DNA of 64,000 bases from Nitrospira sp. CG24B (GTDB lineage Bacteria; Nitrospirota; Nitrospiria; Nitrospirales; Nitrospiraceae). The stretch lies in contig NEWS02000004.1 in assembly GCA_002869845.2 (NCBI GenBank), forward strand, positions 851,954 to 915,953. Direction: 5' to 3'. The position numbers were made by a program, and so were the translations under genes. The notes under the pieces are model-generated. The model was not told where the DNA came from. It searched no databases and saw only the letters and a list, made by a program, of their open reading frames with translations. Below, piece after piece: positions 24,584 to 33,756 of this stretch. Position 1 is the stretch's first letter. The number at the start of each line of letters is the position of its first letter.

Positions 24584-27500
24584 CTAGGATAGCAAAGAAA
24601 GAGCCCCTTTGCCTAGCACTTCCTCAACCTCCGACACAAAGTGATCACTGGGACACACGGTCAGGTTGGGGAGGGGATTTGTTTCAGCTTCCCAATTTGC
24701 ATCGGTTCGAAACAACATGGAGATCGTGGTGCTTCCGGGATGTCGCAGAAAAACGTCACGCAATCGAGGCAATTGCTCTGGCAGCTCCGGACGATCCATG
24801 AGGCTGATGCGGATGCGCTTGATCGCCTGGACCTGCACCTCGGCCAGCGGTTCGATCTTGCTGCCACGGAGTTTGGTGCCTTTGTCGCCGCGATCGATCG
24901 TACCTGTGATACGAACGATCCGTTCCGGTGCGATCAGCTCACCAGCGGTCCTGAACAAATCAGGAAACACGATCACTTCCGTGGTCCCTTGTAGGTCTTC
25001 CACCGTGAGGTAGGCCATCCGATCGCCCTTCTTCGTCAGCATCGATTTGACCGAGGCGATAATGCCGCAGAGCTTTACCTCGCTGCCGTCCCCGCAGTCT
25101 TTCAATCCCACGGTTGTTGTGGTCGACAAGGCACTCAGCGTCGCTTCGTAGCGGGTGAGGGGATGGGCGGAAATATAGAACCCGGTCAACTCCCGCTCAT
25201 ACTTCAGCCGCTGCGCCTGATCCCATTCCGCAAGGGAAGGCAGTGGTGGAGCAGGCAAGGGCGCCGAGGCGGCATTCCCGTTCAGCTCTTCGCCGAAGAT
25301 GCTGGTTTGCCCTAGATCGCGCTCCCGCTGCGCGGCCGCACCCTCTTCTACAGCTTGATCGAGGATCGCCATGAGTTGCGATCGTTTTGCACCGGTAGAA
25401 TCAAAGGCACCAGCCTTGATCAGGCCTTCCAGCATGCGTTTATTGACTTTATGCAGATCGACCCGACGGCAGAAGTCGAAAAACGAACCAAATGGGCCGG
25501 TCTGAGCCCGAACTTCCAATACCGATTCGACAGCCCCCTCGCCGACGTTCTTGATGGCCGCCATACCGAACCGAATGGCCCCGTCGGCCACGGCAAAGTG
25601 CTTTTGGCTGGCATTCACGTCCGGCCCCAGCACTTTGATTTCCAGGTCCCGACATTCCGTGAAATAGCCGACCAGCTTATCCTGGTTGCCCATATCGGTC
25701 GTCATGAGGGCCGCCATGAACTCGGTCGGGTAGTGGGCTTTCAAATAGGCCGTTTGATAGCAGACGACGGCATACGCGGCTGCATGCGATTTGTTGAAGC
25801 CATATCCCGCGAACTTCTGGATCAGCTCATAGAGCTTCTCCGCTTTCTTCTCAGGAATCTTCTTCTGTGTCGCGCCCTCGATAAACTTGACGCGTAGCTT
25901 TTCCATCTCCTCCGGCTTCTTCTTTCCCATCGCTCGACGGAGAATGTCCGCTTGGCCCAGCGAGAAGCCAGCCATCTTATTGGCGATCGCCATCACCTGT
26001 TCCTGATAGACGATCACGCCATACGTGTCCTTGAGGATCGGTTCCAATTCCGGAACTTCATAGGCAATCGGAATCTTGCCTTGTTTTCGTTTGATGAAGT
26101 CGGGGATGAGATCCATTGGACCGGGCCGGTACAGCGCGATAATGGCGATGATATCTTCGAATCGGTCGGGTTTCAGTCCGGTCAGCAGATCCCGCATGCC
26201 AGAGCTTTCCAGCTGGAACACACCCGTTGTTTTTCCAGAGCTCAGCAGCGCGAACGTGGCCACGTCATCAAAAAGCACGTGATCGATCGCCAAGGACGGT
26301 GCCTGAGGATGAGTCTCGTTGATGAGGGTCTCGGCTCGTCGAATCATCGTGAGGGTCTTGAGACCGAGGAAGTCGAACTTCACCAACCCGATTTTCTCGA
26401 CATCCCCCATCGAGTACTGGGTCACGATTTCATCGTTGGCACCCTTGTAGAGCGGCACATGGTCGGTGAGCGGTCCTTCAGAGATCACGACACCCGCAGC
26501 ATGGGTCGAGGCGTGACGGGCGAGTCCTTCAAGCGATTGCGCGTTGGCCATCAGCTCTTTAACCTTGGGATCCGTGTCAACCAGCTCGCGCAGGCGGGGT
26601 TCTGTCTCCAATGCCTGCTTCAGCGTAATATTCAATTGGGTAGGGACAAGCTTGGCCACCTTGTCGGCGTCTGCGTAGGACATTTCCAGCACACGTCCCA
26701 CATCGCGGATCGCTGCCTTGGCGCCGAGCGTTCCAAACGTGATGATCTGCGCGACGTGGTCGGGGCCATACTTGTCCACCACATAATTGATCACTTCCCC
26801 GCGCCGGTCCATGCAGAAATCCATATCGATATCGGGAAGCGAGACGCGTTCAGGATTCAAGAAACGCTCGAACAATAGGGTATAGACGAGCGGATCAAGG
26901 TCGGTAATGCGCAGGGCATAGGCCACAAGACTGCCGGCGGCAGAACCCCGCCCTGGCCCTACAGGAATCCGTTTTGATCGAGCGAAACGGATAATGTCCC
27001 AGACAATGAGAAAGTAGCCGGCAAATCCCATCGAGCAGATCACTATCAATTCTTCTCGGAGACGCTGATCGTAGACAGCGGACGCAACCCGGCCAGGCCT
27101 TTCTCGTAATCGTTCCTTCAGCCCGGCAAGCGCGAGATGTTCCAGATAGGACTCACGATCCTTGAATCCTTCAGGAATTCGATACTGTGGAAGATAGGTT
27201 TTGTTCAGCGGGAGATCGAGATCGCACTGGTCCGCAATGCGGCAGGTGTTCGTCACGGCGCCAGGAAACTCTGCAAACGCCGGGGCGATCTCCTCTGTCG
27301 ATTTGACATACAGCTGATCCGTGTCGAACTTCATCCGGTTCGGATCGCTCACCGTCTTTCCGGTCTGCAGACACAACATCAATTCATGCGGTCGCGAGTC
27401 TTCCTTCTTCAGGTAGTGACAATCATTGGTGCCGGCGAGAGGAATCCCAAGCTTCTTATGGATCTCCATGAGGCCAGCATTGGCAACCCGCTGATGATCC

Positions 27501-28048
27501 AGTCCGTTGGCCTGCACCTCGAGATAGAAATGATCTTTGCCGAAAATTTCCTGAAATTCACCGGCCGCCGCCATTGCGCCGGCCATATCGCTCTGGCCAA
27601 TCAAGTAGGGAATTTCACCGCTCAGGCAACCGGAGAGGGCGATAATCCCATCATGATGCAGCTTTAATAGCTCCTTATCAATCCGTGGTTTATAGTAAAA
27701 TCCTTCAAGATATCCTTTACTCACAAGCTTAATAAGATTCTGATAGCCCGTGAGGTTTCTCGCGAGAAGGATCAAATGGTAGTAATCGTTATGCGCAAGC
27801 CCACTGTCTTTCTTGGCATGCCGACTTCCTAAGGCCATATAGGCTTCACAGCCGATGATCGGCTTGACGCCCGCCTCGTTGGCTTTGCGATAAAACTCGA
27901 CCGCGCCGAACATATTGCCATGGTCGGTCATGGCCACCGCCGGCTGGTCGAAGGCCTTGATCTGCCGAACCAGCGGCTCGATCTGATTGGCGCCGTCGAG
28001 GAGACTGAACTGGGTGTGGAGATGCAGATGAACAAAAGAGGAAACCAC
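24584..28048 (-). CDS. dnaE: DNA polymerase III alpha subunit
   Basis: The replicative polymerase catalytic subunit, 1154 residues, usual for DnaE1. The N-terminal PHP domain shows FVHLHLHTQFSLLDG and MTDHGNMFGAVEFY. The polymerase core has GPGRGSAAGSLVAYALRITD, then LPDIDMDFCMDRRGEVINY with the catalytic aspartates, and HASTHAAGVVIS. After it come the YGFNKSHAAAYAVVCYQTAY finger region, a helix-hairpin-helix stretch and an OB fold (LCGIIASVKSMLTKKGDRMA). A decayed copy of its first 40 codons lies at 33478-33613. Upstream is the coiled-coil/HhH gene (gap 121 bases), downstream accA. Confidence 0.97.
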   Translation of the reverse strand: MVSSFVHLHLHTQFSLLDGANQIEPLVRQIKAFDQPAVAMTDHGNMFGAVEFYRKANEAGVKPIIGCEAYMALGSRHAKKDSGLAHNDYYHLILLARNLTGYQNLIKLVSKGYLEGFYYKPRIDKELLKLHHDGIIALSGCLSGEIPYLIGQSDMAGAMAAAGEFQEIFGKDHFYLEVQANGLDHQRVANAGLMEIHKKLGIPLAGTNDCHYLKKEDSRPHELMLCLQTGKTVSDPNRMKFDTDQLYVKSTEEIAPAFAEFPGAVTNTCRIADQCDLDLPLNKTYLPQYRIPEGFKDRESYLEHLALAGLKERLRERPGRVASAVYDQRLREELIVICSMGFAGYFLIVWDIIRFARSKRIPVGPGRGSAAGSLVAYALRITDLDPLVYTLLFERFLNPERVSLPDIDMDFCMDRRGEVINYVVDKYGPDHVAQIITFGTLGAKAAIRDVGRVLEMSYADADKVAKLVPTQLNITLKQALETEPRLRELVDTDPKVKELMANAQSLEGLARHASTHAAGVVISEGPLTDHVPLYKGANDEIVTQYSMGDVEKIGLVKFDFLGLKTLTMIRRAETLINETHPQAPSLAIDHVLFDDVATFALLSSGKTTGVFQLESSGMRDLLTGLKPDRFEDIIAIIALYRPGPMDLIPDFIKRKQGKIPIAYEVPELEPILKDTYGVIVYQEQVMAIANKMAGFSLGQADILRRAMGKKKPEEMEKLRVKFIEGATQKKIPEKKAEKLYELIQKFAGYGFNKSHAAAYAVVCYQTAYLKAHYPTEFMAALMTTDMGNQDKLVGYFTECRDLEIKVLGPDVNASQKHFAVADGAIRFGMAAIKNVGEGAVESVLEVRAQTGPFGSFFDFCRRVDLHKVNKRMLEGLIKAGAFDSTGAKRSQLMAILDQAVEEGAAAQRERDLGQTSIFGEELNGNAASAPLPAPPLPSLAEWDQAQRLKYERELTGFYISAHPLTRYEATLSALSTTTTVGLKDCGDGSEVKLCGIIASVKSMLTKKGDRMAYLTVEDLQGTTEVIVFPDLFRTAGELIAPERIVRITGTIDRGDKGTKLRGSKIEPLAEVQVQAIKRIRISLMDRPELPEQLPRLRDVFLRHPGSTTISMLFRTDANWEAETNPLPNLTVCPSDHFVSEVEEVLGKGALSLLS

Positions 28049-28169
28049 GAAAAGTACACCTCGTTATGGGATTGTAGTGAGGGCGTAATAAGGAGTCAAC
28101 GACGGACCTGGAAAAGGGAAATCATCCCGGAAAGAGACGCCGTCGAAACACCATCTGATTGTGAGATTG

Positions 28170-29498
28170 CTAGAGCCGTTCTCCATACTTTCGGAAGTGT
28201 TGCTCCTTGGCGTCAGCAATCCACTTGTCTCGTTTAATGCGATCTGGATCGGTCTCCAGCTTCTTAGCGATCTTCTCGATATCATCTGGTTTCCAACGAG
28301 CAATTTGGATGAAGGTGTAGGTGCCCATCTTATTGAGGGTCTGCGCAAACACTGACCCGATCCCGTGGATCTTCTTCAGATCGTCCTTCTGACTGTTCTT
28401 CCCCACCACCTTGGGTGGTCCTACTTGAGACCTTAGCGTAGCTCTATTCTGACGAGTCAGAGGAACCCCCGCTGTTGCTGAATCCGGTTTCGTGCGAAGA
28501 GTCACGCGCAGTTCTTTGAGGCGTTGCTGTAAGCGATCAATGTGCTCATCTTTCTCTGGAATACCCTGAACCTCCTTGAGAAGAGTTCGACGCTCCGATT
28601 GGAGCACATGCAACTCACGATGGAGACTCGCAATCTGCTCGTCTCGTTCATGCAGACGTTGCTCGTTGAGCAGATGTTGGGAACGGAGTTGGTCCTGTGC
28701 GGCACATTGCTCCTGAAACTTCGCCGTTTCACCTTCAAGCGCTTGCACGGTGCGCGCATGAGATCTTTCCCATTCCTTGAGCTCTGATTGCTTCTCGCGA
28801 AGGAGGTGGGTGACCGGCACAAGCTCTTCGATCCGCCGATCGCGCTCTGCGATGGATTGTTCCAGTTGCTGGATCACGCCGCGATGGGCAGCCTCCCGAT
28901 CACTCAGTTCCACCTCCAACTCATGGACACGACTCTGTACCGATTCAAACTTCTCCAGCCGGGCTCGAAGCTGTTCCCGGTCGGCAAGGCCTTCGTTGAG
29001 TTGGGCGATATGCTCGCGCTGCACACGGACTTCCTGCTCCATCACCTCGCGCGCCTGTTCAGCGGCCCGACACGCCTGTTGGGCCCCTTGAAGTGCTAGA
29101 CCATGGGCGGCCGCCTGTGCAGTGAATTCATTCTCACGTCGGCAGGCCGCGACTGATTCAGTTTCCAAGTCCGCCAACCGTTTCGATCGTACGGCCAATT
29201 CTGCTTCGAGCGCTTTCACCCGTTCACCGCGTGCGGTGACTTCTCGCTGGGCTGACGAGTGCAACGTCTCGGACGACATGATCTTCTGTTCGAGAATCTG
29301 CATCCCTGACGTCTTCACCTTCAAATCATGTGACATCGTCTCCAGTGCCTGTTCTTTGCTTCGCAACAGATTGGCGAGATCCCCGTAGGAATGATCGGGC
29401 GAATTTCTTGGGAGTCCTCGCAATAACCAGCCAACCGCGACACCAATTCCTGCCGCGATGAGGAGACATCCGAGCATCTGGCTCATCAGTGTAATCAT
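28170..29498 (-). CDS. Membrane-anchored coiled-coil protein with C-terminal helix-hairpin-helix
   Basis: A 442-residue protein: an N-terminal membrane helix (LGCLLIAAGIGVAVGWLL), about 300 residues of charged coiled coil, a Lys/Arg/Ser linker and a C-terminal domain starting DDLKKIHGIGSVFAQTLNKM. That last part (GIG hairpin, then FIQIARWKPDDIEKIAKKLE) is the helix-hairpin-helix unit often annotated as flap-endonuclease-like; it binds DNA or proteins but has no nuclease residues. The middle contains one copy of a 101-residue unit (LQGAQQACRAAEQAREVMEQ onward) that is repeated five times in the paralogue at 30607-33105. It follows the OmpA-family gene by 14 bases, so they form an operon and may link envelope and nucleoid. 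That link is inference. Confidence 0.75.
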   Translation of the reverse strand: MITLMSQMLGCLLIAAGIGVAVGWLLRGLPRNSPDHSYGDLANLLRSKEQALETMSHDLKVKTSGMQILEQKIMSSETLHSSAQREVTARGERVKALEAELAVRSKRLADLETESVAACRRENEFTAQAAAHGLALQGAQQACRAAEQAREVMEQEVRVQREHIAQLNEGLADREQLRARLEKFESVQSRVHELEVELSDREAAHRGVIQQLEQSIAERDRRIEELVPVTHLLREKQSELKEWERSHARTVQALEGETAKFQEQCAAQDQLRSQHLLNEQRLHERDEQIASLHRELHVLQSERRTLLKEVQGIPEKDEHIDRLQQRLKELRVTLRTKPDSATAGVPLTRQNRATLRSQVGPPKVVGKNSQKDDLKKIHGIGSVFAQTLNKMGTYTFIQIARWKPDDIEKIAKKLETDPDRIKRDKWIADAKEQHFRKYGERL

Positions 29499-29512
29499 AC
29501 GTCAGTCCGTCC

Positions 29513-30373
29513 TTACATCAGTAATTCGATCCGCTCATTCTGGTGAAGGCCCGATGGCGATCTCCCCGGAGCAAGGGGGCGTGTTGAACCATAGCCGATT
29601 ACGGTAAACGGATTTGGAAGTCCATGACTGGTCAAATACTGCTTGACCGCTTCGGCACGGCGCCGACTCAGTTGCATATTGTACTCCGCTTCGCCTCCCG
29701 CATCGGTATGGCCCGCGATTTCAATTGGCGTGTCGGGAGCTCTCTGTAAAAGTGTGATGATGTGGTCGAGCACCACCTGTCCTTTGGGCGTGATCGTCGC
29801 GCTCTTGGGTTCGAACTCGATCGAGGATTTCGTCAGGACTTGGTTCAACAGCAGCTGGAGCGCCGACAGAGGAACGGGAGCAGAAGACGATGCTGTCCTC
29901 GATACCACCACCACACGGTCTTCAATTCGTAAGCCCGCTCGTATCACCGGAGCCAACGCCTGTAAGATCTCCGCCTTCTCACGATGACCGGCCACCTGAC
30001 CGTTGACCAGCAGCGAACGTCCATCGATGATGATGGAGCCTCGCTCGACCATCACGCCAAAGACCGGCAAGAGTTGCGGCACCATATCCACCCACGCCGC
30101 CGTCTTGACCTGCTGATCAACGGTAAACTGGTCGATCACACGCATGCGCGTTTTCGCAGCGAGCGTATGCGCCTGCTCAAGAATCGTCGTCTTACTGCGT
30201 TCAGTGGGCAACGAACCGCGAAGGATCAGGCTGCCTTGCTCGACACTGATGTGAAGGCTGGCGGGAGTTGCGATCGCGGACCGTGGCGGGGAGGCGAGGT
30301 GCCGAGGAAGGCACACCGCGCCGAGAAGCATGAGCGCAACTGCCCCTCCGGTGAGAACCCCTGCACGTCTCAT
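29513..30373 (-). CDS. BON-OmpA family envelope protein
   Basis: A 286-residue protein with an N-terminal hydrophobic segment (GGAVALMLLGAVCLP) acting as signal or anchor. Two BON-like modules follow, LHISVEQGSLILRGSLPTER and IIIDGRSLLVNGQVAGHREK. The C-terminal OmpA peptidoglycan-binding domain has SSIEFEPKSATITPKGQVVL, IEIAGHTDAGGEAEYNMQLS, RRRAEAVKQYLTSHGLPNPF and GYGSTRPLAPG. The His-Thr-Asp and Arg-Arg-Ala features that bind diaminopimelate are present. The BON-BON-OmpA order resembles mycobacterial OmpATb/ArfA. It should tie the envelope to peptidoglycan. It lies between two paralogous coiled-coil genes; a decayed copy of its 3' end sits at 33118-33275. Confidence 0.85.
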   Translation of the reverse strand: MRRAGVLTGGAVALMLLGAVCLPRHLASPPRSAIATPASLHISVEQGSLILRGSLPTERSKTTILEQAHTLAAKTRMRVIDQFTVDQQVKTAAWVDMVPQLLPVFGVMVERGSIIIDGRSLLVNGQVAGHREKAEILQALAPVIRAGLRIEDRVVVVSRTASSSAPVPLSALQLLLNQVLTKSSIEFEPKSATITPKGQVVLDHIITLLQRAPDTPIEIAGHTDAGGEAEYNMQLSRRRAEAVKQYLTSHGLPNPFTVIGYGSTRPLAPGRSPSGLHQNERIELLM

Positions 30374-30606
30374 GGGATCAACTCGCTGTGGAATGATGGA
30401 ACAACCGGGGCGCGAGGCGGCACGGTACCACAGTTGATGATGTTTGTACTAGGTGAGAAATGGCCAGCCAAGCGGAGGGAACAAGAACACGCACAAACAC
30501 GGGTTGCTGATGGGGCATGGGAAATATAAGGAACTGCTAGAGTGGAAAGGACTGGGAGGCACCCAACCTCATAGCACGATCGCCTCTCACACCAACCGCA
30601 GGCTAG

Positions 30607-33105
30607 TTAGAGCCGCTCCCCGTACTTTTGATAGTGTTGCTTCTTGGCATCGGCGATCCATTTCTCCCGTTTAATGCGATCAGGATCGGTCTCGAGCTTC
30701 TTAGCAATTTTCTCGATATCTTCTTGTTTCCATCGAGCAATTTGGATGAATGTATGAGTGCCCAGCTTGTGAAGCGTCTGTGCAAAGGCTGGTCCAATCC
30801 CGTGGATCTTCTTGAGATCATCTTCCTGCTTGTTCTTGGTGACCTTGGGCTGTCCCGCTGGAGCGCTCTGCTCGGCTCCATTCTGACGGGTCTGGCGAGG
30901 CCCCTCCTTTGTCGGGGCTGCCTTTGCCGGCACTGCTTTGTCACGAAGTGTCCCGCGCAATTCTTTGAGACGTTGTTGCAGGCGATCGATCTGTTCATCC
31001 TTCCCAGGAATGCTCTGCACCGTTTGCGCGAGCTGCTGACGTTCTGCTTGGAGATCTTGTAATTGACGGTTGAAATTTGCAATCTGTTCGTCTCGTCCTT
31101 GCAGCTGTCGCTCAGTGAGCTGTAGTTGCTCGCGGAGCTGCTCCTGTGCTGCGCATTGTTCTTGAAACCGTGCCACCTCTGACTTGTGTTCTTGGACCGT
31201 TCGTGCGTATTTTTTTTCCCATTCCTTGAGCTCTGTTCCCTTCTCACGGAGGAGGGTGGTGGCTGGCATAAGCTCGTCGATCCGGCGGTCGCGTTCCGCA
31301 AGGGACTTTTCAATCTGCTTGATGGTGCTCCGATGGGCCGCTTCCCGATCACTCAGCTCGACCTCTAGCTGATGGACACGGGCTTGTATCGATTCCAGCT
31401 TCTCGACCTGGGCCCGGAGTCGGTCTCGGCCAGCCAGGTCTTTGTTGAGTTGGGCGATCTGTTCGCGGAGGACGCGGATTTCCTCCTTGTGAACCTCGCG
31501 GGCCTGCTCGGCGGTCCGACAGGCTTCCATGGCATCCTGGACTTCGTCCGCCTGAGCAGCCGCAAGCGAATCGAACTCATTGACCCGCCGGTCTCGCTCC
31601 GCAATGGATTGCTCCAGTTGCTGGATCGTGCCGCGATGGACAGCTTCCCGATCGCTCAGTTCGACCTCCAGCTGATGCACACGGTCTCGGGCCGATTCCA
31701 GCTTCTTCACCTGGGCGCGGAGCTGGTCCCGGTCGGCGAGCCCTTCGTTGAGTTGGGCGATCTGGTCTCGCAGAACCCGGATTTCTTCTTTCAGGACCTC
31801 CTGGGCTTGTTCGGCAGTCTGACAGGCCTGCTGAGCCCCGTGGAGTTTGTCGGCCTGATCCACCGCGCTCGCGTCGAACTTACTGATGCGCCGGTCGCGC
31901 TCCACGATGGACTGTTCGAACTGCTTAAGGGCTCCACGATGGGCGGCTTCCCGATCACTCAATTCGACCTCGAGCTGATGCACACGATCTTGCACCTTGG
32001 ATAGTTTCTCTAGGTTCGCACGGAGGCGATCTCGGTCGGCGAGGTCTTTATTGAGTTGGGCGATCTGATCTCGCAACACCCGGTTTTCCTCTTTCAACAC
32101 CTCCTGAGTGTGTCCAGCAGCCTGACAAGCCTGTTGAGCCCCACGGAGTTCATCCAGCTGAGCAACCGCACTCGCATTGAACTCACCGATCCGCCCATCG
32201 CGCTCCGCAAGCAACTGTTCGAACTGCTGGATCGCTCCACGATGAGCCGCCTCCCGATTACTCAGTTCGACCTCCAGCTGATGCACGCGATCTTGCACTG
32301 AGGCCAACTTCTCCAGGTGGGCACGCAGACGATCCCGATCGGCGAGGTCATTGTTGAGTTGGGCAATATGGTCTCGCAGAACTCGGATTTCCTCTTTCAA
32401 CACCTCCTGGGTGTGTTCGGCTGCGTGACAAGCCTGTTGCGCCCCGCGAAGCTCATCTATCCGGACGGCCATGTTGCCATCGAATTCACTAATCCGGTGG
32501 TCGCGCTCGACCAGAGACTGTTCGAACTGCTGGAGCGCCCCCCGATGAGCCGCTTCTCGATCACTCAACTCGACCTCTAACTGATGGACTCGGTCTTGCA
32601 CCGACTCAAGCTTTTCGACCCGGGCGCGGAGGTGATCCCGGTCGGCGATGCTTTCATTGAGCTGGGCGATGTGCTCGCGTAGGACCCGGATTTCTTCCTT
32701 CAAAACCTCGTGTGTACGTTCGGCGACCTGATAGGCCTGTTGAGCCCCACGGAGTTCGTTGGCCAGCGCGCTAATGGTCGCGCTGAGCTCACCCACGCGT
32801 TGGCGTGCTGCAACTCCTTCAGATTCTAAGTCTGTCAGTTGTTTCGACTGTGTCGCCACTTCTGCTTCAAGCACCTTCACCCGCTCACCTCGTGCGGTGA
32901 GTTCTCGTTGGGTTGAGGTGGACTGCGTCTCGGACGACATGATCTTCTGTTCGAGCATCTGCATCGCCGCAGTCTTGACCTTCAACTCGTGCGATGTTGT
33001 TTCCAGCGCCTGTTCCTTCACCCGCAGTAAATTGGCGAGCTGCTGGCATTGTTGCTCGAACGAATTCTTAGAGTTCTGCTGCAACCATCTGTTCAGTGTA
33101 CTCAT
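30607..33105 (-). CDS. Large coiled-coil protein with five 101-residue repeats and C-terminal helix-hairpin-helix
   Basis: An 832-residue paralogue of the 442-residue protein at 28170-29498. It begins MSTLNRWLQQNSKNSFEQQC without the membrane helix of its paralogue, so it should be cytoplasmic. Residues 1-117 are coiled coil. Residues 118-622 are five tandem copies of one 101-residue unit (each with VHQLEVELSDREAAHRG or close to it). Residues 623-745 are a further coiled coil and basic linker, and the end has DDLKKIHGIGPAFAQTLHKL plus the same helix-hairpin-helix as its paralogue. The fifth repeat diverges in its last ten residues where it joins the common tail (LLREKGTELKEWEKKYA). Function is unknown; a long spacer bearing a DNA- or protein-binding tip is my inference. 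Confidence 0.75.
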   Translation of the reverse strand: MSTLNRWLQQNSKNSFEQQCQQLANLLRVKEQALETTSHELKVKTAAMQMLEQKIMSSETQSTSTQRELTARGERVKVLEAEVATQSKQLTDLESEGVAARQRVGELSATISALANELRGAQQAYQVAERTHEVLKEEIRVLREHIAQLNESIADRDHLRARVEKLESVQDRVHQLEVELSDREAAHRGALQQFEQSLVERDHRISEFDGNMAVRIDELRGAQQACHAAEHTQEVLKEEIRVLRDHIAQLNNDLADRDRLRAHLEKLASVQDRVHQLEVELSNREAAHRGAIQQFEQLLAERDGRIGEFNASAVAQLDELRGAQQACQAAGHTQEVLKEENRVLRDQIAQLNKDLADRDRLRANLEKLSKVQDRVHQLEVELSDREAAHRGALKQFEQSIVERDRRISKFDASAVDQADKLHGAQQACQTAEQAQEVLKEEIRVLRDQIAQLNEGLADRDQLRAQVKKLESARDRVHQLEVELSDREAVHRGTIQQLEQSIAERDRRVNEFDSLAAAQADEVQDAMEACRTAEQAREVHKEEIRVLREQIAQLNKDLAGRDRLRAQVEKLESIQARVHQLEVELSDREAAHRSTIKQIEKSLAERDRRIDELMPATTLLREKGTELKEWEKKYARTVQEHKSEVARFQEQCAAQEQLREQLQLTERQLQGRDEQIANFNRQLQDLQAERQQLAQTVQSIPGKDEQIDRLQQRLKELRGTLRDKAVPAKAAPTKEGPRQTRQNGAEQSAPAGQPKVTKNKQEDDLKKIHGIGPAFAQTLHKLGTHTFIQIARWKQEDIEKIAKKLETDPDRIKREKWIADAKKQHYQKYGERL
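31240..32754 (-). repeat. Five tandem 303-base coding repeats
   Basis: Five in-frame units of 303 bases (101 codons) in the large coiled-coil gene, beginning at residues 118, 219, 320, 421 and 522. Each has the same landmarks in the same places: GAQQAC, EVLKEEIRVLR, IAQLN, LADRD, HQLEVELSDREAAHR and ERDRRI. All four complete internal units have exactly 101 residues with no gaps. Differences between units are scattered, so the array is not brand new. The paralogue carries a single such unit. Confidence 0.9.
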
Positions 33106-33117
33106 ACGTCACTCAAT

Positions 33118-33275
33118 CCTTAGATCAGGAGTTCGATGGAATGATTCTGTCTGAAGGCTGGCCTGATGTCCAAGATGGGAGAGGGGGTATGCCGAACCAT
33201 CACCGATTGCGGTCATCGGAGTCGTAAGTCCGTTACTAGTCCGCCTCAGTCCCATAATTTGTACTCTGCACGTTG
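33118..33275 (-). pseudogene. Decayed copy of the OmpA-family gene 3' end
   Basis: Read beside the intact gene end at 29512-29700, this stretch aligns over about 155 bases: TTCGATGGAATGATTCTG against TTCGATCCGCTCATTCTG, then GAACCATCACCGATTGCGGT against GAACCATAGCCGATTACGGT, then AAGTCCGTTACTAGTC against AAGTCCATGACTGGTC. An internal deletion of about 27 bases and smaller indels destroy the frame. The rest of the gene is gone. It sits just upstream of the large coiled-coil gene, exactly where the intact ompA sits relative to the small one. Confidence 0.75.
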
Positions 33276-33324
33276 GGAGAGAATCCCCACAGGCCTCATG
33301 AGCTCAGTCAGCTAACATGATGTG

Positions 33325-33415
33325 ACCACAGGGGTTAGACACGTGACGGTATCACATTTTATGATGCATGTACTAGGGTAAGATTTGGCCAGTTGAGCGG
33401 GTCCAGCAGGAGGGT
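33325..33415 (-). repeat. Copy of the leader region of the OmpA-family gene
   Basis: About 57 bases here match the region just upstream of the intact OmpA-family gene (30415-30480): GACGGTATCACATTTTATGA against CACGGTACCACAGTTGATGA, then GCATGTACTAGGGTAAGATT against GTTTGTACTAGGTGAGAAAT, then TGGCCAGTTGAGCGG against GGCCAGCCAAGCGG. About three quarters of positions agree. It may hold the promoter of the unit. Confidence 0.6.
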
Positions 33416-33477
33416 GCGCAGGCTCTCTTTGCGACTCGGTCAGAGCTGATCAGTGCAGATGTTTGTCCACGAAGGGA

Positions 33478-33613
33478 TCCACGCAACACATGGTGCTGTG
33501 GTCGGTCATGGTGACAGCCGGTTAGTTGAACGATTTGATCTATCAAACCACCGGCTTCATCTGATTTGTCCCCTCGAGCAGGTTGAACTGGGTGAGGTGT
33601 CGGTAGACGAAAG
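33478..33613 (-). pseudogene. Decayed copy of the dnaE 5' end
   Basis: About 100 bases align without gaps to the first codons of the intact dnaE (27919-28018), for example TGGTCGGTCATGGTGACAGC against TGGTCGGTCATGGCCACCGC and GAGCAGGTTGAACTGGGTG against GAGGAGACTGAACTGGGTG. About three quarters of positions match. This is the segment encoding LLDGANQIEPLVRQIKAFDQ and AVAMTDHG. In the copy the frame holds a stop and start-codon context is lost. It is a fossil of a duplication that once included dnaE. Confidence 0.75.
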
Positions 33614-33756
33614 ACAAAGGCATGGAGAGGTTCGATGAGAGCGGGGAGGGGCAGTCGAAGGAGGAAAACGAGGTAAACATATTGGCGGTAGCAGCGAATC
33701 AGCGTAGAATCTTCATCGTATTCTTGCCTGTGGTTGTATCGTGAGTGAGGTAGACG

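Noticed and set aside
33453-33638. Plus-strand open frame of 61 residues
   Set aside because: It is the opposite strand of the decayed dnaE 5' copy.
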